Positions 54,716 to 64,000 of a stretch of 64,000 nt of DNA are shown one piece after another. The notes under the pieces were generated by a model. It searched no databases. It saw only the letters and a program-made list of their open reading frames with translations, and was not told where the DNA came from. Origin of the DNA: Betaproteobacteria bacterium. GTDB taxonomy: Bacteria > Pseudomonadota > Gammaproteobacteria > Burkholderiales > Casimicrobiaceae. A program made the translations under genes and the position numbers. How positions within the stretch are numbered: position 1 is the first letter of the stretch; the number at the start of each line of letters is the position of its first letter. Where the stretch lies: the NCBI GenBank assembly GCA_013298765.1, contig JAAFJA010000008.1, forward strand, positions 62,001 through 126,000. The letters run 5' to 3'.

Positions 54716-56908
54716 TTGACTACGAAAACGACCAAAATCCAATCCCCTGCTTCGAAGAAAAAAGCAGTCAAAACTCCGCCAAAGGCGTCAGGCGCTAAAG
54801 CCCCCAAAGCTCGCGCCTCGGCGTCGGAAGTGAAGAAAGCCAGTAAGAAGCCGTTGGCGACAACTACAAAGGCGAAAATCGCTGCACCGCCGACGACTGA
54901 AACCGGCGAGAAAAATACTCCAGCGAAGCGCCGCACGACAAAAGCGGCCGCGCCTGAACCCACCACGCCAGCCGCAGCACCCACATCACCACCGTTATTG
55001 CCACCGAACACCTTGCTTGCGACAGTCATCGGTCACCCCGACGGCTACGGTTTCGCCAAGCTCGATCAAGGGGGCGACGACCTCTTTATTTCCGAAGACG
55101 AGATGCGAGCCGTGCTGCACGGCGATCGTATCGGCATCCGTGCGAGCGGCTTCACCCGCGACGGCAAGGCCACGGGCGAGGTGGTGTCGATTGTTCAGCG
55201 AGCGAATCACCGTGTGGTGGGGAAACTCAAATCAAAGGACGGGATCTGGTTTGTTGTGGCCTCGGAGAGGCGCATCAACCAAGACATCGTTGTGCCGCGA
55301 AACAAGCTTAACAAGGCGGCCCTTGATCAAATTGTTGTCGTCGAAATCAGCAAACAACCCACACCCTACGACGATGCGGTAGGCGAGATCGTAGAAATTG
55401 TGGGCGACGAAGACGCGAGTGATATTGAGCTCGAAATTGCGATTCGCAAACACAACTTGCCCTATGTATTTTCAGACGCAACGCTCAAGGAAGCGGCTGC
55501 GTTCGGAGACAAGGTCAAGGCAGCGGATGCGCGCGGACGAATTGATCTGCGCGAGCTGCCCTTGGTCACGATCGATGGGGAAACGGCGAAGGATTTCGAC
55601 GATGCCGTGTACGCTGAAAAGTCTGGCAAAGGATTTCGACTGGTGGTCGCGATCGCGGATGTTTCGCACTACGTGAAGTTAAAGTCCGCGCTCGATGCAG
55701 ATGCTCGTGAGCGCACCACTAGCGTGTACTTCCCGCGCCGCGTGATCCCAATGCTGCCGGAGGCGCTGTCCAACGAATTGTGCTCACTGCGGCCGAACGT
55801 GGATCGCCTTTGCATGGTGTGCGACATGAAGGTTTCGGTGAGCGGCGTCATCTCATCCTTTGAGTTCTACGCAGCAGTGATGAACTCCAAGGCGCGGCTG
55901 ACTTACACCGAAGTCGCATCGCAGCTCCCCGGCCTTGTTGCATCAAAACCCAAGAAGGGCTCGATCGACGCATCGCTGAAATGCCTCCACGAGCTCTACC
56001 AGGTATTTCGCGACGCACGCAAGCTTCGTGGCGCACTTGACTTTGAAGGACAGGAAGCGGTGTTCACGTTCAACGATGATGGCAGCGTTGCAAATATCCA
56101 GCCCGCTATTCGGAACGACGCACACAAGTTGATTGAAGAGATGATGCTTGCGGCCAACGTATGTGCTGCCGAATTTTTAGCGGGCGCGAAGCAGCCGCAG
56201 CTTTACCGTGTGCACGATATTCCGCTGCCTGAGAAATTGGCCGCACTACGCGAAACGCTTTCCTTACGTGGTCTCTCACTCGGCGGCGGCGAGCAGCCCG
56301 AACCGAAAGACTACGCTGATTTGATCGAGCGCACTCGTGATCGCATCGACGCGCCCGCGCTCCACATGACGCTTCTGCGCTCGCTACCCCAGGCTATCTA
56401 CACGCCGAAAGACGGGGGTCACTTCGGGCTCGCATACGAGCACTACGCGCATTTCACTTCGCCGATTCGGCGCTACCCCGATCTGCTCGTTCATCGAGGT
56501 ATCAAAGCGGTTTTGGCAAAGAAAAAATATGCTGAACCGGATTGGGACCGTCTGGGTGAGATTTGCAGCGCGAATGAGCGCCGGGCGGATGTCGCATCGC
56601 GCGAGGTCGTGCAATTCCTCAAGGCTAAATTTCTCGAGACAAAGCTCGGCGAAGATTTCGTGGGCACCGTTTCGGGCGTCGTACCGTTCGGCGCGTTCGT
56701 CACCCTCGACACAACGTTCGCTGACGGGCTCGTTCACGCCTCCACCTTGCCACGGGACTACTACGAACTCGGTCGCGACAAAGTTACGCTGGTGGGCCAA
56801 CGCAGCGGTTTCAGCTTGGCGCTCGGGGAGCGAATTCGCGTCAAGGTCGCAGCCGTTAATCCAGACAACGGCAAAGTGGACTTCGAGTTTGTCGAACGGG
56901 CGGGCTAA
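54716..56908 (+). CDS. rnr: Exoribonuclease R
   Basis: 3'-5' exoribonuclease (RNB family), 730 residues from TTG. The cold-shock domain starts at VIGHPDGYGFAKL; the catalytic RNB domain has DGETAKDFDDAVYAE with its aspartates and HFTSPIRRYPDLLVHR; a C-terminal S1 domain ends at KVDFEFVERAG. The first 95 residues are Lys/Ala/Pro/Thr-rich and take the place of the helix-turn-helix domain of E. coli RNase R. No lysine-rich C-tail is present. The start is uncertain since the Shine-Dalgarno is poor. Confidence 0.93.
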   Translation: MTTKTTKIQSPASKKKAVKTPPKASGAKAPKARASASEVKKASKKPLATTTKAKIAAPPTTETGEKNTPAKRRTTKAAAPEPTTPAAAPTSPPLLPPNTLLATVIGHPDGYGFAKLDQGGDDLFISEDEMRAVLHGDRIGIRASGFTRDGKATGEVVSIVQRANHRVVGKLKSKDGIWFVVASERRINQDIVVPRNKLNKAALDQIVVVEISKQPTPYDDAVGEIVEIVGDEDASDIELEIAIRKHNLPYVFSDATLKEAAAFGDKVKAADARGRIDLRELPLVTIDGETAKDFDDAVYAEKSGKGFRLVVAIADVSHYVKLKSALDADARERTTSVYFPRRVIPMLPEALSNELCSLRPNVDRLCMVCDMKVSVSGVISSFEFYAAVMNSKARLTYTEVASQLPGLVASKPKKGSIDASLKCLHELYQVFRDARKLRGALDFEGQEAVFTFNDDGSVANIQPAIRNDAHKLIEEMMLAANVCAAEFLAGAKQPQLYRVHDIPLPEKLAALRETLSLRGLSLGGGEQPEPKDYADLIERTRDRIDAPALHMTLLRSLPQAIYTPKDGGHFGLAYEHYAHFTSPIRRYPDLLVHRGIKAVLAKKKYAEPDWDRLGEICSANERRADVASREVVQFLKAKFLETKLGEDFVGTVSGVVPFGAFVTLDTTFADGLVHASTLPRDYYELGRDKVTLVGQRSGFSLALGERIRVKVAAVNPDNGKVDFEFVERAG

Positions 56909-56910
56909 GC

Positions 56911-56930
56911 GCGGAGGCGATCGCCTCCGC
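56911..56930. repeat. Perfect 20-bp palindrome after rnr
   Basis: GCGGAGGCGATCGCCTCCGC begins two bases after the rnr stop. It would form a ten-pair stem in RNA and could end transcription or stop decay, but no T-run follows. Confidence 0.6.
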
Positions 56931-57304
56931 CGCTTACGACGCAAAGGATCACGGCGTGCGGGCGCCCGCTTTACGCGGATCACGCCTTAGATCTTCCATA
57001 TTTTTGACTCTATCCCCTACTTAATCGGGGCTAAGCGCAATTTAGCCTGAATTTCGCTTATAGCGTTTAACATGCCGTCGCCCTACTTTATTAAGGCATT
57101 TAACTTTAGCGTCACTCTCCACATTCTTATAATTTGGGCTCTGTCACCTCGTTCGTCACGACGTTGCCGCCGGGAGCGCTCTCAAGCATCTCGGTCGGAT
57201 GCTTTGTGAGGGCGAGCTTTTTTCATTCGTACCCCACACATCGCGCGACCCCGATAGCGGGACAGAGTTTTCGACGCGCCTGAGCAGTAACCCACGTGTC
57301 TTCA
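56931..57304. other. Region between rnr and mfd with small hairpins
   Basis: No gene is supported. 57014-57030 has CCCC-TACTTAATC-GGGG followed by CTAAGCGC, and 57086-57104 has GCCC-TACTTTATTA-GGC; both match the family of short hairpins with TTAAT-like loops. The A/T-rich part at 57000-57130 could include the mfd promoter, yet no clear -35/-10 pair was found. Confidence 0.5.
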
Positions 57305-60300
57305 ATGTCCGCCGACGTCCAAAACAAACTGTTGTTACTTCCCCGGCTTCCACGTGCCGGTGAAAAAGCGCAACTCGCGCGATTACCCGGTGCAGCAACC
57401 ACCCGCGGCTTCGCACTCCTCGCGCGAACGCTCCAAGTCGATAGCCGTACGCTCATCATTGTGTGTGCCAACGCGCAAGAGGTTCATCAGTTTGCGCAAG
57501 AAATCGCTTGGTTTGATCCGGCGCTGCGGATTCGTGAGTTTTCCGATTGGGAAACGCTCCCTTACGATCATTTCTCACCGCACCCTGACTTAGTGAGCGA
57601 TCGACTGCAGGCGCTCTACGCGCTGGCAAATGGAGCCTGCGATGTGATGTTGGTAGCGGCCACAACTGCCACCCAAAGGCTTGCGCCTCGCAGCTTCATC
57701 GCTGCTCGCACGTTTTCCTTAAGGAAAGGGCAGCGGCTTGATGTCGCCAAACTTCGTGAGCAAATGACTCTGGGCGGCTATACCCACGTCACGCAAGTCG
57801 TGTCACCGGGTGAATTTGCGGTTCGCGGCGGCATCATCGATATTTTTCCGATGGGTGCTGTGCTGCCCGTGCGGCTTGATTTGTTCGATGACGATATCGA
57901 ATCGATCAAAACATTCGAACCTGATTCACAGCGCACGCTTTATCCAACGAACGAACTATCTCTGCTCCCCGCGCGCGAGTTTCCGACGGAAGAAGCCGGG
58001 CGCACCCTGTTCCGCCAGCGGTTCCGCGAAGAGTTCGAAGGCGATCCCTCAAAATCCGCCACTTACAAAGACGTCTCGAATGGGATATTCCCAGGCGGAA
58101 TCGAGTTCTATCTGCCCCTCTTCTTCGAAGGCACGGAAACGCTCTTCGATCATGCGCCGCCCTCGGCGGTATTCGCGCTCGTGGGCGACGTTCACGAGAC
58201 GCTAACCGCCTTCGAGAAAGAAACCCGTGAACGTTGGGAGCTCCTGCGCGCAGATGCAGCGCGCCCGCTCCTTCCGCCAACTCGCCTCTACCTTCTGAGG
58301 GACGAGTTCTTGCAACAAGTCAAAACCTATTCACGCTATGAGCTGAAAGGTGAGGCTCAATCGGTCGATGAGCTCGGCGCACGCCGCGTGCCGCCGTTAG
58401 AAATTGATCGACGGAAAGAGCGTCCACTCGGCCCACTCGCTGATTTTCTCTCGCTCGCCACCAAGGCCAATTCGCGCGTGCTGGTGTGCGCGGAGAGTGC
58501 GGGGCGCGCGCAAACGATGAACGAGATGTTCGGCGAGCACGGGCTTAAAGCAACGCGCGTTGAGACGTTTGCGGATTTCATGGCGAAAAGCGATGCGTTT
58601 TGTATCGCCGCCGCGCCGCTGTTTGCCGGGGCGACATTTGTCGCGGACCGACTGACCATCGTCACCGAAGCCGAGCTCTACCCCGCCACGCCACGTCAGG
58701 CGCGCCGAAAGCGGGCCAAGACGAGCAACGTCGACTCAATGCTTCGCGATTTGAGCGAGGTGAAGATCGGCGATCCGGTGGTCCACGAAGAACATGGCAT
58801 CGGCCGCTACTTAGGTCTCGTCTCGCTCGATCTTGGCGATGGCAGCACTGAATTTCTGCATCTGGAATACGCGAACCAAGCCAAGCTCTACGTGCCAGTG
58901 GCGAGTTTGCACCTCATCACGCGCTATAGCGGCACGTCACCCGAACATGCGCCGCTACACATCCTTGGCGGGCAGCAGTGGGAGAAAGCCAAACGCAAAG
59001 CCGCACAACAGGCGCGTGACACGGCGGCCGAACTATTAAACATCTACGCGCAGCGCGCGGCGCGCGTGGGACATTCGTTCAAGATTGACTGGAGTGACTA
59101 CGCCGAGTTTGCAGCAGGCTTCAAATTCGAAGAGACCGCCGATCAAAGCGCTGCAATTCAGGCGGTGATTCAAGATTTAGTAGCCGCGAAGCCAATGGAT
59201 CGTTTGGTGTGCGGTGACGTCGGTTTCGGGAAAACTGAGGTGGCACTGCGCGCGGCCTTTGTTGCGCTGATGGGCGGTAAACAAGTCGCGGTGCTGGTGC
59301 CAACGACCCTTCTGGCGGAGCAACACTTCACAACGTTTAAGGACAGGCTCGCGCCGTGGCCCATCAAGGTCGAAGAACTCTCGCGCTTTCGCTCGGCTAA
59401 GGAAACCAAGGCTGCGCTCGCTGGGATGGAAAACGGCACGGTCGATCTTGTCATCGGGACGCATAAACTCATTCAGCCCGACATCAAATTCAAGAATCTG
59501 GGGCTCGTCATCATCGACGAAGAGCACCGGTTCGGCGTGCGCCAAAAAGAGCAACTCAAAAAGCTCCGCGCCGAGGTCGACGTGCTCACACTCACGGCCA
59601 CTCCGATCCCGAGAACGCTGGCGATGAGTCTTGAAGGCATCCGTGACTTCAGTGTCATTGCGACCGCACCGCAGAAACGCCTCGCCATCAAAACGTTCGT
59701 CGCGAAAGGCAGTGACGGCATCATCCGCGAAGCGATCCATCGAGAACTAAAACGCGGCGGTCAGGTGTATTTCCTGCACAACGAAATCGAGACGATCGAG
59801 AACATGCGTGAGCGGCTAGAAGCGCTCATCCCGGAAGCAAGGGTGCGCGTGGGTCATGGGCAAATGAGCGGAAGCGAGCTAGAAAGCGTGATGCGCGACT
59901 TCTATCAACAGCGCTTTCAAATTCTTCTCTGCTCCACGATCATCGAAACAGGTATTGATGTGGGTAATGCCAACACGATTCTCATCAATCGTGCAGATAA
60001 GTTTGGTCTAGCACAACTGCATCAACTGCGCGGTCGGGTGGGTCGCTCGCATCATCAGGCCTACGCGTACATGCTCGTCCCCGGAGAAGACGCGATTTCC
60101 GCTGATGCCAAGAAGCGCTTAGAGGCGATCACCCAGCTTGAAGATCTGGGCTCCGGCTTCTACCTCTCGATGCACGATCTTGAGATACGAGGCGCGGGCG
60201 AAGTGCTCGGAGACAATCAATCCGGTGAGATGCAGCAAATTGGCTTCTCTCTCTACAGCGAAATGCTCAATCAGGCCGTAAAGGCGCTGAAAGCAGGGAA

Positions 60301-60760
60301 AGAGCCGGACCTTGATGAGCCGCTGGGCGTCACCACTGAGGTCAACCTGCACACGCCTGCACTGCTTCCAGAAGACTACTGCGCGGGTGTGCATGAGCGG
60401 CTTGTGATCTACAAGCGCCTGGCAAACTGTGAAACCAGTGACGCCCTCGAAGAACTCAAAGAAGAGCTCATTGATCGATTCGGATTGCTGCCGCCGCCAA
60501 CGGAAGCGCTGGTGGCCGCCCACGAGCTGAGGATCGCAGGAAAATCACTAGGCGTCAAAAAGATCGATGGTGCGCCCGAGCGCTCCATCATCACGTTCAA
60601 AGCAAAGCCAAGCTTCGAGCCGATCAAGTTGATTCAACTCATCCAAAAAGATGGTCGTTATCGCTTGGCGGGGCAAGACCGAATAAAGATCGAACGACCT
60701 GCGGCCACGATTACGGAACGCGCGAAGCTGCTTAAGGAATTTTTCCGGGCGCTCGCTTGA
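57305..60760 (+). CDS. mfd: Transcription-repair coupling factor
   Basis: 1151 residues from ATG at 57305; GTG at 57296 is an alternative. It releases stalled RNA polymerase at lesions and recruits UvrA. In order: the UvrB-like N-terminal modules ([16 protein letters not shown]), the RNA-polymerase-interaction domain beginning [17 protein letters not shown], the translocase with Walker [12 protein letters not shown] and [10 protein letters not shown], helicase motif VI in [16 protein letters not shown], and a C-terminal TRCF domain. Full-length and intact. Confidence 0.97.
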   Translation: MSADVQNKLLLLPRLPRAGEKAQLARLPGAATTRGFALLARTLQVDSRTLIIVCANAQEVHQFAQEIAWFDPALRIREFSDWETLPYDHFSPHPDLVSDRLQALYALANGACDVMLVAATTATQRLAPRSFIAARTFSLRKGQRLDVAKLREQMTLGGYTHVTQVVSPGEFAVRGGIIDIFPMGAVLPVRLDLFDDDIESIKTFEPDSQRTLYPTNELSLLPAREFPTEEAGRTLFRQRFREEFEGDPSKSATYKDVSNGIFPGGIEFYLPLFFEGTETLFDHAPPSAVFALVGDVHETLTAFEKETRERWELLRADAARPLLPPTRLYLLRDEFLQQVKTYSRYELKGEAQSVDELGARRVPPLEIDRRKERPLGPLADFLSLATKANSRVLVCAESAGRAQTMNEMFGEHGLKATRVETFADFMAKSDAFCIAAAPLFAGATFVADRLTIVTEAELYPATPRQARRKRAKTSNVDSMLRDLSEVKIGDPVVHEEHGIGRYLGLVSLDLGDGSTEFLHLEYANQAKLYVPVASLHLITRYSGTSPEHAPLHILGGQQWEKAKRKAAQQARDTAAELLNIYAQRAARVGHSFKIDWSDYAEFAAGFKFEETADQSAAIQAVIQDLVAAKPMDRLVCGDVGFGKTEVALRAAFVALMGGKQVAVLVPTTLLAEQHFTTFKDRLAPWPIKVEELSRFRSAKETKAALAGMENGTVDLVIGTHKLIQPDIKFKNLGLVIIDEEHRFGVRQKEQLKKLRAEVDVLTLTATPIPRTLAMSLEGIRDFSVIATAPQKRLAIKTFVAKGSDGIIREAIHRELKRGGQVYFLHNEIETIENMRERLEALIPEARVRVGHGQMSGSELESVMRDFYQQRFQILLCSTIIETGIDVGNANTILINRADKFGLAQLHQLRGRVGRSHHQAYAYMLVPGEDAISADAKKRLEAITQLEDLGSGFYLSMHDLEIRGAGEVLGDNQSGEMQQIGFSLYSEMLNQAVKALKAGKEPDLDEPLGVTTEVNLHTPALLPEDYCAGVHERLVIYKRLANCETSDALEELKEELIDRFGLLPPPTEALVAAHELRIAGKSLGVKKIDGAPERSIITFKAKPSFEPIKLIQLIQKDGRYRLAGQDRIKIERPAATITERAKLLKEFFRALA

Positions 60761-61004
60761 CGGCTCCTAGATTGACGAAGACCTCTGCACGACGTAGCGA
60801 GAGCCCGTCAGACGAGGAAAAATTCGGGAAACTACCGGAGCGTACGTAGGTACGTGAGAATTTTTGGCGAAGTATCACGCGATGCCGCAGTTTGGCAGTA
60901 GTTGTGCAAAGGACTTTGATTTTCGCGGCACAGCCTGCTAGCGCGCGTTCGCATGCAAGCTTCTGCCGGTATTTTCTGCCGTCTATGCTGCATAGAATCA
61001 GGAC

Positions 61005-62228
61005 ATGGACAAACTACCCGTTTCTTTCCAGGACGTGCTTAAAGCGCGCGACAAAATCGCTGGCGCCATCGAGCACACGCCTTGTCTTCATTCGAAAACG
61101 CTTTCGCGCATCTTTGGTTGCGAACTGTGGCTTAAATTCGAAAACCTTCAGTTCACTGCGAGCTTCAAAGAGCGCGGGGCGCTCAACAAACTTTTGTCCC
61201 TCACAGCCGAGGAGAAGTCACGCGGTGTGATCGCGATGAGCGCGGGCAATCATGCTCAAGGCGTTGCTTATCACTCTGGGCGCTTGGGGATTCCAGCGAC
61301 CATCGTGATGCCGGCCTACACACCCTTCGTGAAGGTTCGCAATACTGAGAGCCACGGCGCGACGGTCGTGCTTCACGGCAATACCCTCGCCGAGGCAAGC
61401 GCCCACGCACGCATGCTCGCAGCAGAGAAGAACTTTGTTTTTGTTCACCCGTTCGATGATGCTGACATCATCGCTGGCCAAGGCACAGTTGCGCTTGAAA
61501 TGCTTGAAGCTGCGCCCGAGCTCGATGCTCTGATCGTGCCGGTGGGTGGCGGTGGTTTGGTCGCGGGCTGTGCAATTGCGGCGAAAGGTATTCGCCCTAG
61601 CATAGAAATCTACGGTGTTGAATCCACCACGTTTCCCGCGATGGCGCAGCGGCTACACGGTCAGCAGGTACAGGTAGGGACGGAAACCATCGCCGAGGGT
61701 CTCGCGGTTCGCGATATCGGCGAGCTCACGTTTGCTATCGTCAAGGCGCTTGCGAAAGACGTATTGCTGGTTGATGAGTCAACCATTGAGGAAGCGATCG
61801 CGCTCCTCATTGAAATTGAGAAAACGGTGACCGAAGGCGCGGGAGCGACGGGAATTGCCGCGCTTTTGCAGCACCGCGAATTGTTCGCCGGGAAAAAAAT
61901 CGGCGTGATTCTTTGCGGCGGCAACATCGACTCGCGAATTCTCGCTTCAATCTTGATGAGAAACCTCGTGCGCGAGGGTCGGCTTGTGCGTGTGCGGGTG
62001 CGCGTGCCCGACGTGGCGGGCTCGCTTGCCAAGCTCACCAAAGTGGTGGGCGACGCGGGCGGCAATATTGTTGACGTTGAACACCAGCGACTCTTCGGCG
62101 TGTTTAGCGTGAAATCAACGGAAGTTGAGTTAACACTTGAGACGCGCGACAGAGAGCATGTCGCTGCTGTGCTGCGCGAGCTTGAAGTGAATGGATTCAG
62201 CGCGCACTTGTTGGGCGCGAGCGAGTAG
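61005..62228 (+). CDS. ilvA: Threonine ammonia-lyase (catabolic-type with ACT domain)
   Basis: Deaminates threonine to 2-oxobutanoate; the 407 residues match the single-ACT form. The PLP lysine K55 sits in FTASFKERGALN, the phosphate cup is VPVGGGGLVAGC, and residues 325-405 form the ACT domain (RVRVPDVAGSLAKLTKVVGD). It stands 244 bp after mfd. 2-Oxobutanoate can give propionyl-CoA, a possible tie to the propionate operon elsewhere in the window. Confidence 0.92.
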   Translation: MDKLPVSFQDVLKARDKIAGAIEHTPCLHSKTLSRIFGCELWLKFENLQFTASFKERGALNKLLSLTAEEKSRGVIAMSAGNHAQGVAYHSGRLGIPATIVMPAYTPFVKVRNTESHGATVVLHGNTLAEASAHARMLAAEKNFVFVHPFDDADIIAGQGTVALEMLEAAPELDALIVPVGGGGLVAGCAIAAKGIRPSIEIYGVESTTFPAMAQRLHGQQVQVGTETIAEGLAVRDIGELTFAIVKALAKDVLLVDESTIEEAIALLIEIEKTVTEGAGATGIAALLQHRELFAGKKIGVILCGGNIDSRILASILMRNLVREGRLVRVRVRVPDVAGSLAKLTKVVGDAGGNIVDVEHQRLFGVFSVKSTEVELTLETRDREHVAAVLRELEVNGFSAHLLGASE

Positions 62229-62287
62229 CCGCGCTCGGCTTACCAAACGCGTCGAATGTCGCGGCGCTGCTGCACCATAATTCACGC

Positions 62288-63220
62288 ATGCAGCTACCAG
62301 ATTCAATTCAGTTCATCGAGCGCGATTGGCTCTCCGCGAATCACATCATGTTTCGCGATCATGTGGCGGGCGACGATGTCGCAAGCATTGTTGATACCGG
62401 CTACATCACCCGAGCCGATCACACGCTCGCGAAAATTGATGAAACGCTCGCTGCGTGGGATCACATCCCGCTCATAGAAATCATCAATACACACATTCAT
62501 AGCGATCATATCGGCTGCAACCTCGCGGTACTGCGCGCCCACCCGGGCTGCCGCATTGCAGTGCCGTCGGAGGAAGCGCCGTACCTTGTGAATTGGGATG
62601 CACCGCAGCAGATGCTCAGCTATGCCGATCAGCAAGCGGAGCGTTTTCCGTGGGACGAAACCATCGAGGCGGGTCAGACGCTCATGCTCGGTGGCGAAAC
62701 CTGGCAGTGCATCGCGACGCCGGGGCACGATATGGGTTCGCTCGTGCTTTACGCACCGCGACTGCGCGCGCTGATATCTGCCGACGCGCTGTGGGAAAAC
62801 GGCTCTGGCTTCGTAGTGCCGCAGGCCCTGGATCCGAAACCGCTCGCCGCTCAACGCGCGACATTCAAGCGGCTCGCAGAACTCGATGTGGCGGTTGTGT
62901 TGCCCGGTCACGGGCCGATGTTTCGCGATTTTTCGGGTGCGCTCAAGCGCGCGGGTGAGAAGCTCGAAGCGTTCGCAGCCGATGACCTGCGTATCGCGCG
63001 AAACGTCGTAAAAGGCATGTTCATTTATTCGATGAACTGGCGGGGCACGCTTGATCGAAGCGAACTCGTGAACTACGTAAAGCGAGTGGGCGTACATCGC
63101 GATTACAACGCCATGTTTTTTCACTTGCGCGACGAGACCTACGCGCAGTGGCTACTTAACGAAGCCGAGCGAACTGGAAAGGTTCGAGTCGACGGGGACG
63201 TGATCGTCTACATCGATTGA
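62288..63220 (+). CDS. Metallo-beta-lactamase-fold hydrolase
   Basis: 310 residues. NTHIHSDHIG gives the HxHxDH site, CIATPGHDMG and SADALW the bridging histidine and aspartate, and LPGHGPMF the last histidine. The final 90 residues form a helical cap-like region. These proteins hydrolyse thioesters, lactones or other esters. The substrate is unknown. It is 59 bp after ilvA. Confidence 0.88.
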   Translation: MQLPDSIQFIERDWLSANHIMFRDHVAGDDVASIVDTGYITRADHTLAKIDETLAAWDHIPLIEIINTHIHSDHIGCNLAVLRAHPGCRIAVPSEEAPYLVNWDAPQQMLSYADQQAERFPWDETIEAGQTLMLGGETWQCIATPGHDMGSLVLYAPRLRALISADALWENGSGFVVPQALDPKPLAAQRATFKRLAELDVAVVLPGHGPMFRDFSGALKRAGEKLEAFAADDLRIARNVVKGMFIYSMNWRGTLDRSELVNYVKRVGVHRDYNAMFFHLRDETYAQWLLNEAERTGKVRVDGDVIVYID

Positions 63221-63241
63221 AACTTATAAACATTCTACATG

Positions 63242-63330
63242 TAGCCCATATTAAAATTGGGCTATCGCGCCGTTATCAACAGTATAGTTATTTCAATTTT
63301 TTAACGCGTAGCCCTAATAAAATTGGGCGT
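63242..63330. repeat. Two short hairpins between the MBL gene and serB
   Basis: 63242-63264 is TAGCCCA-TATTAAAAT-TGGGCTA, a perfect seven-pair stem. 63309-63330 is a related GTAGCCC-(AATAAAAT)-GGGCGTA with a shorter stem. In reverse orientation both loops contain TTTTAAT or TTTTATTA, as in the hairpins at 10074 and 41307. The gap 63221-63436 holds no gene. Confidence 0.65.
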
Positions 63331-63436
63331 AGCAGATAAAAGCTAAATTGCTTGTGCTTACACTTTGGGCCGACGTTCGTCTCGAAATCGCTCCGCCCGA
63401 GACGTGGCCAACCTATTCCACCTGACCCGATTGCCC

Positions 63437-64000
63437 ATGACCGCTTCCGACGCCAACCGCCTGCCACTTGATCGCGCGATTCCCGTTCGTGAATTGGGCC
63501 TCATCGCGATGGACATGGATTCGACGGCCATCACGATCGAATGCATCGACGAGATCGCCGATTTCGCCGGGGTGAAAGCCGAAGTCTCCGCTATTACTGC
63601 GTCGGCGATGCGGGGCGAGCTGGATTTTCAGGAAAGCCTACGACGCCGAGTTGCGTGCCTCGAAGGACTCTCCACCGATGTATTGCACGAAGTGTATGAA
63701 GCGCGTTTGCAACCGTCGCCGGGTTTGGATGAACTGATGCGCTTCGCGCGCGAGCACGGTGTGAAAACACTGTTGATTTCCGGTGGCTTCACCTACTTTA
63801 CTGAACGAATGCGCGCTCGGTTTGGCTACACCTACACCCGCGCAAACACGCTCGGTGAACACGATGGGCGCTTAACCGGAAAAGTCTGCGGTGCGATCGT
63901 CGATTCATTGGAGAAGGAGCGTGTGCTTCGCATGCTTGCTGCCACGCTGCCGCCGACTCGAAATAAAACCGTCGCCTTGGGCGATGGCGCAAACGATTTG
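63437..64000 (+). CDS. serB: Phosphoserine phosphatase, 3' end cut by window
   Basis: HAD-family enzyme for the last step of serine synthesis; 188 residues are seen. The nucleophile D26 is in AMDMDSTAITIECIDEIADF, with D28 the acid; LLISGGFTYF and VALGDGANDL are motifs II and III/IV. The ATG at 63437 is chosen, though in-frame TTG and CTG codons just upstream are possible. mfd and serB commonly lie near one another in betaproteobacteria. The C-terminus lies outside the window. Confidence 0.93.
   Translation, partial: MTASDANRLPLDRAIPVRELGLIAMDMDSTAITIECIDEIADFAGVKAEVSAITASAMRGELDFQESLRRRVACLEGLSTDVLHEVYEARLQPSPGLDELMRFAREHGVKTLLISGGFTYFTERMRARFGYTYTRANTLGEHDGRLTGKVCGAIVDSLEKERVLRMLAATLPPTRNKTVALGDGANDL

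Overview
The window looks like the chromosome of a non-sporing, aerobic betaproteobacterium. The evidence is the mdh / gntR-sdhCDAB-sdhE-gltA-sucA block, a prpB-prpC-acnD-prpF methylcitrate operon, an mfd-serB neighbourhood, frequent TTG and GTG starts, and a fairly high GC content. The species cannot be named from sequence reading alone. Nearly all of it is ordinary chromosomal coding sequence, with one accessory patch and many short palindromic repeats between genes.

Layout. 1-9833: tricarboxylic-acid cycle supercluster. On the minus strand a GntR/HutC-type regulator is followed by sdhC, sdhD, sdhA, sdhB, sdhE, gltA and sucA (cut by the window edge); mdh diverges on the plus strand. A perfect 26-bp palindrome sits between gntR and mdh, next to a good sigma-70-like promoter. 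9839-17752: propionate (2-methylcitrate) operon prpB, prpC, acnD, prpF, with an unknown protein and a GNAT acetyltransferase mixed in. AcnD carries an in-frame insertion of about 50 residues built from three intergenic repeat types. 17860-19835: an Acg-type nitroreductase and a VanX-like D,D-dipeptidase, among repeats.

20013-25185: accessory island. It holds a coiled-coil DUF2130 protein with a nuclease-like motif, a probable ribbon-helix-helix / PemK-like toxin-antitoxin pair, an OLD-family ATPase-nuclease, an orphan Phd/YefM antitoxin and a VapBC pair. 25305-33650: cell-wall module with a PBP4-type DacB lipoprotein, a TonB-dependent receptor, an S66 LD-carboxypeptidase, a beta-lactamase-fold serine hydrolase and an AmiD-like amidase. 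33786-41134: an SpmA-SpmB-type membrane protein, a hybrid histidine kinase, and a secreted DUF1501/DUF1800 pair.

41416-45996: sugar ABC transporter of the CUT1 (glucose/mannose GtsABCD-like) type, with a small two-helix membrane protein coupled to the first permease. 46214-51727: acyl-CoA synthetase, then a 3-hydroxybenzoate/gentisate pathway (monooxygenase, gentisate dioxygenase, FAH-family hydrolase) divergent from a MarR regulator. 52344-64000: a diguanylate cyclase, tRNA-Leu(CAG), RNase R, mfd, threonine ammonia-lyase, an MBL-fold hydrolase and serB (cut by the window edge).

How it fits together: central carbon metabolism is fed by propionate, aromatic acid and sugar modules, with envelope maintenance and a small defence/toxin island in the middle. 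No complete insertion sequence, integrase, CRISPR array or rRNA was seen. The most unusual observations are the repeat-built insertion in AcnD, a family of short hairpins with TTTTAAT-like loops between genes, Shine-Dalgarno sequences lying inside repeat hairpins (prpF, dipeptidase), and the compact accessory island.
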